NCBI GenBank assembly: GCA_030613785.1
Contig: JAUWLF010000023.1
Location: 1 to 45,748, forward strand
From: Chloroflexota bacterium
GTDB taxonomy: Bacteria > Chloroflexota > Anaerolineae > UBA7937 > B3-Chlor
Direction of reading: 5' to 3'
Length of the DNA stretch: 45,748 nt
The notes under the pieces were generated by a model, which saw nothing but the letters and a program-made list of their open reading frames with translations, searched no databases and was not told the origin of the DNA. Shown in pieces: positions 43,292-45,748 of the stretch (positions are counted from its first letter, which is position 1; the number at the start of each line of letters is the position of its first letter). Both the position numbers and the translations under genes were made by a program.

Positions 43292-45427
43292 ATGCAAGAA
43301 CACGACGAGAGAGGACGAATAGACAGCCGATTCGCCAGATGGATAGTTGCGGTGGCGCTGTCCGTGGCGTGGATCTTCGCTGTTTATCTGGCCTACTACA
43401 CCGTCCACAAGCCGTTCACAGCCCAAATCGTCCTATCTGTCACCGCTCGTATCGCTGACCTGGCAATATGGATGATGCTCCTGCTGCTCGCAGCGGCTGT
43501 GGGCCGACGTCTCCTAGGACGTGCGTCACAGACTCCCCCGCTGGAGACGCTCGTCTTCAGTGTAGCCCTTGGCCTAGGGATCATCTCCCTTGGCACGTTT
43601 TTCCTGGGTACGATGGGCATGCTCAGCCGCTGGCTGTTCTGGACGCTCTTCTTGGTGCTTCTGGCCATTCACATCAGAGACATGAGGGCTATTGTGCGCA
43701 CCGTCAGAGAATCATGGGTGTGGAGACCGACCTCCAGGCTCTCTTTCTTGCTGATCTCTTTTCTGTGCGTAACCCTCCTGTTCGCGCTTGTCGCCGCTCT
43801 GACCCCCCCAGCCGAATGGGACGCTCTAGTCTACCATCTGACAGGACCGAAGATGTACGTTAGTGAGGGCCGACTCCTGCGCGTGCCAGACAACTTCTAT
43901 CTCAACTTCCCCGCTCTTACAGAGATGCTCTTCACCTGCGCGATGCTTCTGAAGGGAGACATCCTGGCGCACCTTATCCATCTCACCTACGGTCTCCTGA
44001 CTGTTCTCGCCATCTACAGCTTCTCCCGCAAGTACTTCAAGGGCCTTGTGCCCCTTCTTGCATCGGTACTGTTTGCATCCATCCCCACTGCGGTCACAAT
44101 CGCCGCCTGGGCCTACGTAGATCTAGCGCTCTCATTCTACGTGTTCATGGCATTCTTCGCTCTGATGAACTGGTTCGACTCCCCCGGGCGGAAGCGATGG
44201 CTGGTCCTGGCGGGGGTCCTTTGTGGCATGGCCATGTCCGTCAAGTACACCGGTGTCACGGCACTGGTGGTTGTGTGCCTACTGGTGCTCCTGCGCCTGC
44301 TCAAAGAGCGAACACGCCGCCCACGCTATGCGCTAGCCATCCTGGCATTGATTCTGATCGCGACAGCCGTCGCCAGCCCCTGGTACTTGAAAAGCGCCGC
44401 CTACACAGGGAATCCTATCTATCCCTACCTTTTCGGTGGCCGCGACTGGAATCAGTTGAGAAATGAATGGCTGACCTCCATCGGCATGAGGATGTCTCCC
44501 CTTGAGCTGCTATTGCTCCCGTGGGACATTACGGTCTTGGGAACCCAGGGCACACAGGCCTTCGACGCGACTATCTCCCCATACTTCCTGGCCGTGTTGC
44601 CTTTGATCCTTTTCGTATCCAGAGATCACAGAATGCTGGTACCACTCGGTGTCTTCGCCGTCACAACCTACGTCCTCTGGATAGCCGCCGGAGCAGCGAT
44701 TCATTCGACCTTCATTCTGCGCACCAGGATTCTGCTGCCGTGCTTCGCACCCCTAAGCATCCTGACCGCGCACGTCGTAGAGAGCCTGAGCCAGCTAGAC
44801 CGCAAAGCTTTCTCCTCGCAGCGTTTCATTCTCATGGCCCTGGCTCTCGGCCTCTCGGTCAACGTAATCTCCCAGGGCCTCAGCTTCGTGGCCCATGACC
44901 CATTGCCCTTCATCGTGGGCATGGAGAGTAGAGAGGGCCTCCTTCGCCGACACCTGGCCGACGGACACTACGACGCGCTCAAGTACATCAACAGCAACCT
45001 ACCTTCATCAGCCAGAGTTCTGTTCTTCTGGGAACCTCGAAGCTACTACTGCGAAGACCATTGCCTGCCCGACGTCGTGTTCGACCACTTCTCCCAACTG
45101 GCTGCGGAGTATGGCGATGTGGATGCGATCGCAGCGGCTTTGCAGGTCGAAGAGACGTCGCACATCCTGGTCAACCAACGGTGGTTGGACCTGCAAACCG
45201 AGAAGTCACCTTTCACCGATGAGCACCGCCAGCTCTTCATCCAATTCAGGGATCGATATCTTGAACCGGTCTACGTTGACCCCGGATTGTACGAGTTGTA
45301 TGAACTGGACTACCGACCGGTGCATCAAAACGCAGGCAGGTTCTCACCTGGCGATGGCTGGCCTCCTCGAGGCACAACTGCGCGGAGGCCACCGACTGCA
45401 ACATGTCCAGCAGGCTCTAGCGTCTGA
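43292..45427 (+). CDS. Large GT-C-like membrane protein
   Basis: A 711 aa polytopic protein with about thirteen helices. The key loop after the fifth or sixth helix is TPPAEWDALVYHLTGPKMYV near residues 170-190, then NFYLNFPALTEMLFTCAML, a pattern of uncharacterised GT-C proteins in which the aspartate would be catalytic. MAMSVKYTGVTALVVVCLLV near residues 311-330 and SPWYLKSAAYTGNPIYPYLFGG near residues 364-385 are further family-like stretches. The last ~180 residues are soluble (DGHYDALKYINSNLPSSARV and on). The final 30 residues are Pro/Arg/Thr-rich and low in character, perhaps an extension from stop loss. It starts seven bases after the GT87 gene. Confidence 0.72.
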   Translation: MQEHDERGRIDSRFARWIVAVALSVAWIFAVYLAYYTVHKPFTAQIVLSVTARIADLAIWMMLLLLAAAVGRRLLGRASQTPPLETLVFSVALGLGIISLGTFFLGTMGMLSRWLFWTLFLVLLAIHIRDMRAIVRTVRESWVWRPTSRLSFLLISFLCVTLLFALVAALTPPAEWDALVYHLTGPKMYVSEGRLLRVPDNFYLNFPALTEMLFTCAMLLKGDILAHLIHLTYGLLTVLAIYSFSRKYFKGLVPLLASVLFASIPTAVTIAAWAYVDLALSFYVFMAFFALMNWFDSPGRKRWLVLAGVLCGMAMSVKYTGVTALVVVCLLVLLRLLKERTRRPRYALAILALILIATAVASPWYLKSAAYTGNPIYPYLFGGRDWNQLRNEWLTSIGMRMSPLELLLLPWDITVLGTQGTQAFDATISPYFLAVLPLILFVSRDHRMLVPLGVFAVTTYVLWIAAGAAIHSTFILRTRILLPCFAPLSILTAHVVESLSQLDRKAFSSQRFILMALALGLSVNVISQGLSFVAHDPLPFIVGMESREGLLRRHLADGHYDALKYINSNLPSSARVLFFWEPRSYYCEDHCLPDVVFDHFSQLAAEYGDVDAIAAALQVEETSHILVNQRWLDLQTEKSPFTDEHRQLFIQFRDRYLEPVYVDPGLYELYELDYRPVHQNAGRFSPGDGWPPRGTTARRPPTATCPAGSSV

Positions 45428-45448
45428 CAAAGTGAGTGGAGGTGCAAC

Positions 45449-45748
45449 ATGGCGGCGGTGAGCATCGTCATCCCCGCGTACAACGAGGAGAAAGGCATAG
45501 GGAGTACTCTGACCGACCTCAAGGCGGTGATGGCGAAGCAGGACATGGATCACGAGATCATCGTGGTGGATGATGGATCCACCGACGGCACGGCCGACGT
45601 GGTTCGCCAACACGAACAGGTACGCCTGGTGCAGCACCACAGCAACAGAGGTTATGGGGCAGCCATCAAGACCGGCATCCGCCAAGCGACCCACGATTGG
45701 ATAGCCATCATTGATGCTGATGGCACCTACCCTGCTGCCGCCATGCCC
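45449..45748 (+). CDS. GT2 family glycosyltransferase, cut by right edge
   Basis: The first 100 codons only. The start MAAVSIVIPAYNEEKGIGST is typical of GT-A family 2, followed by IIVVDDGSTDGTADVV near residues 36-51, NRGYGAAIKTGIRQA near residues 65-79, and IAIIDADGTYP near residues 86-96, which carries the DxD metal motif. This pattern is closest to dolichyl/polyprenyl-phosphate mannose or glucose synthases (DPM1-like). Such an enzyme makes the lipid-linked sugar donor that the GT-C proteins upstream need. GTGGAGGTG lies just before the ATG at 45449. The rest of the gene is outside the window. Confidence 0.88.
   Translation, partial: MAAVSIVIPAYNEEKGIGSTLTDLKAVMAKQDMDHEIIVVDDGSTDGTADVVRQHEQVRLVQHHSNRGYGAAIKTGIRQATHDWIAIIDADGTYPAAAMP

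Noticed and set aside
1..45748. tRNA or rRNA genes, CRISPR arrays, intact insertion sequences
   Set aside because: None was seen by eye. A tRNAscan-SE, barrnap and CRISPR search would settle this.

Overview
This is one contiguous stretch of bacterial chromosome with moderately high GC. It is gene-dense apart from four gaps. A complete division and cell wall (dcw) cluster, a class II (B12-dependent) ribonucleotide reductase, an acyl-CoA dehydrogenase with EtfBA, and a long run of polytopic glycosyltransferase-like proteins together suggest a member of the Chloroflexota (Anaerolineae or Dehalococcoidia type). That assignment is inferred from gene content only. No rRNA, tRNA, CRISPR array or intact insertion sequence was seen.

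Layout. 1-1900 (minus strand): ornithine carbamoyltransferase argF, then a tetratricopeptide-repeat (TPR) gene that runs off the left edge. 1922-3229: no gene, but it holds copy A of a diverged ~330 bp repeat. 3230-4151: scpA with its own promoter and no scpB after it. 4152-4767: decayed coding fragments on both strands. 4768-21610 (plus strand): mraZ, rsmH, ftsL, ftsI, murF, mraY, murD, ftsW, murG, two CvpA-like membrane proteins, murC, murB, ftsQ, ftsA, ftsZ. Most of these genes touch or overlap. The cluster starts at a good sigma-70-type promoter followed by three MraZ boxes at 10 bp spacing. murE and ddl are not in the cluster.

21611-24758: nrdR and nrdJ, preceded by two NrdR-box-like palindromes 32 bp apart centre to centre. 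24796-27974: acyl-CoA dehydrogenase, etfB and etfA, from a strong promoter to a GC-rich hairpin. 28034-31839: a B12-binding-type radical SAM protein, then pgeF, yggS, yggT and a DUF167 gene, all tightly coupled. 31855-34868 (minus strand): a coiled-coil/zinc-ribbon gene and an unusual protein with an AAA-type ATPase, one membrane helix and a six-repeat TolB-like propeller. The promoter leader of this pair carries a duplicated ribosome-binding region and a nine-codon upstream ORF.

34869-35306: repeat copy B. 35307-45748 (plus strand): an envelope-glycan locus. It holds a GT-C-like protein that appears internally deleted, a polytopic protein of unknown function, a GT39-type transferase, an O-antigen-ligase-like protein with a TPR tail, a GT87-type transferase, another GT-C-like protein, and the start of a GT2 (dolichol-phosphate-mannose-synthase-like) gene cut by the right edge. 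The GT2 enzyme would be expected to make polyprenyl-phosphate sugars, the usual donors for GT-C enzymes. Two genes in this locus have good promoters so close to the start codon that their transcripts are predicted to be leaderless.
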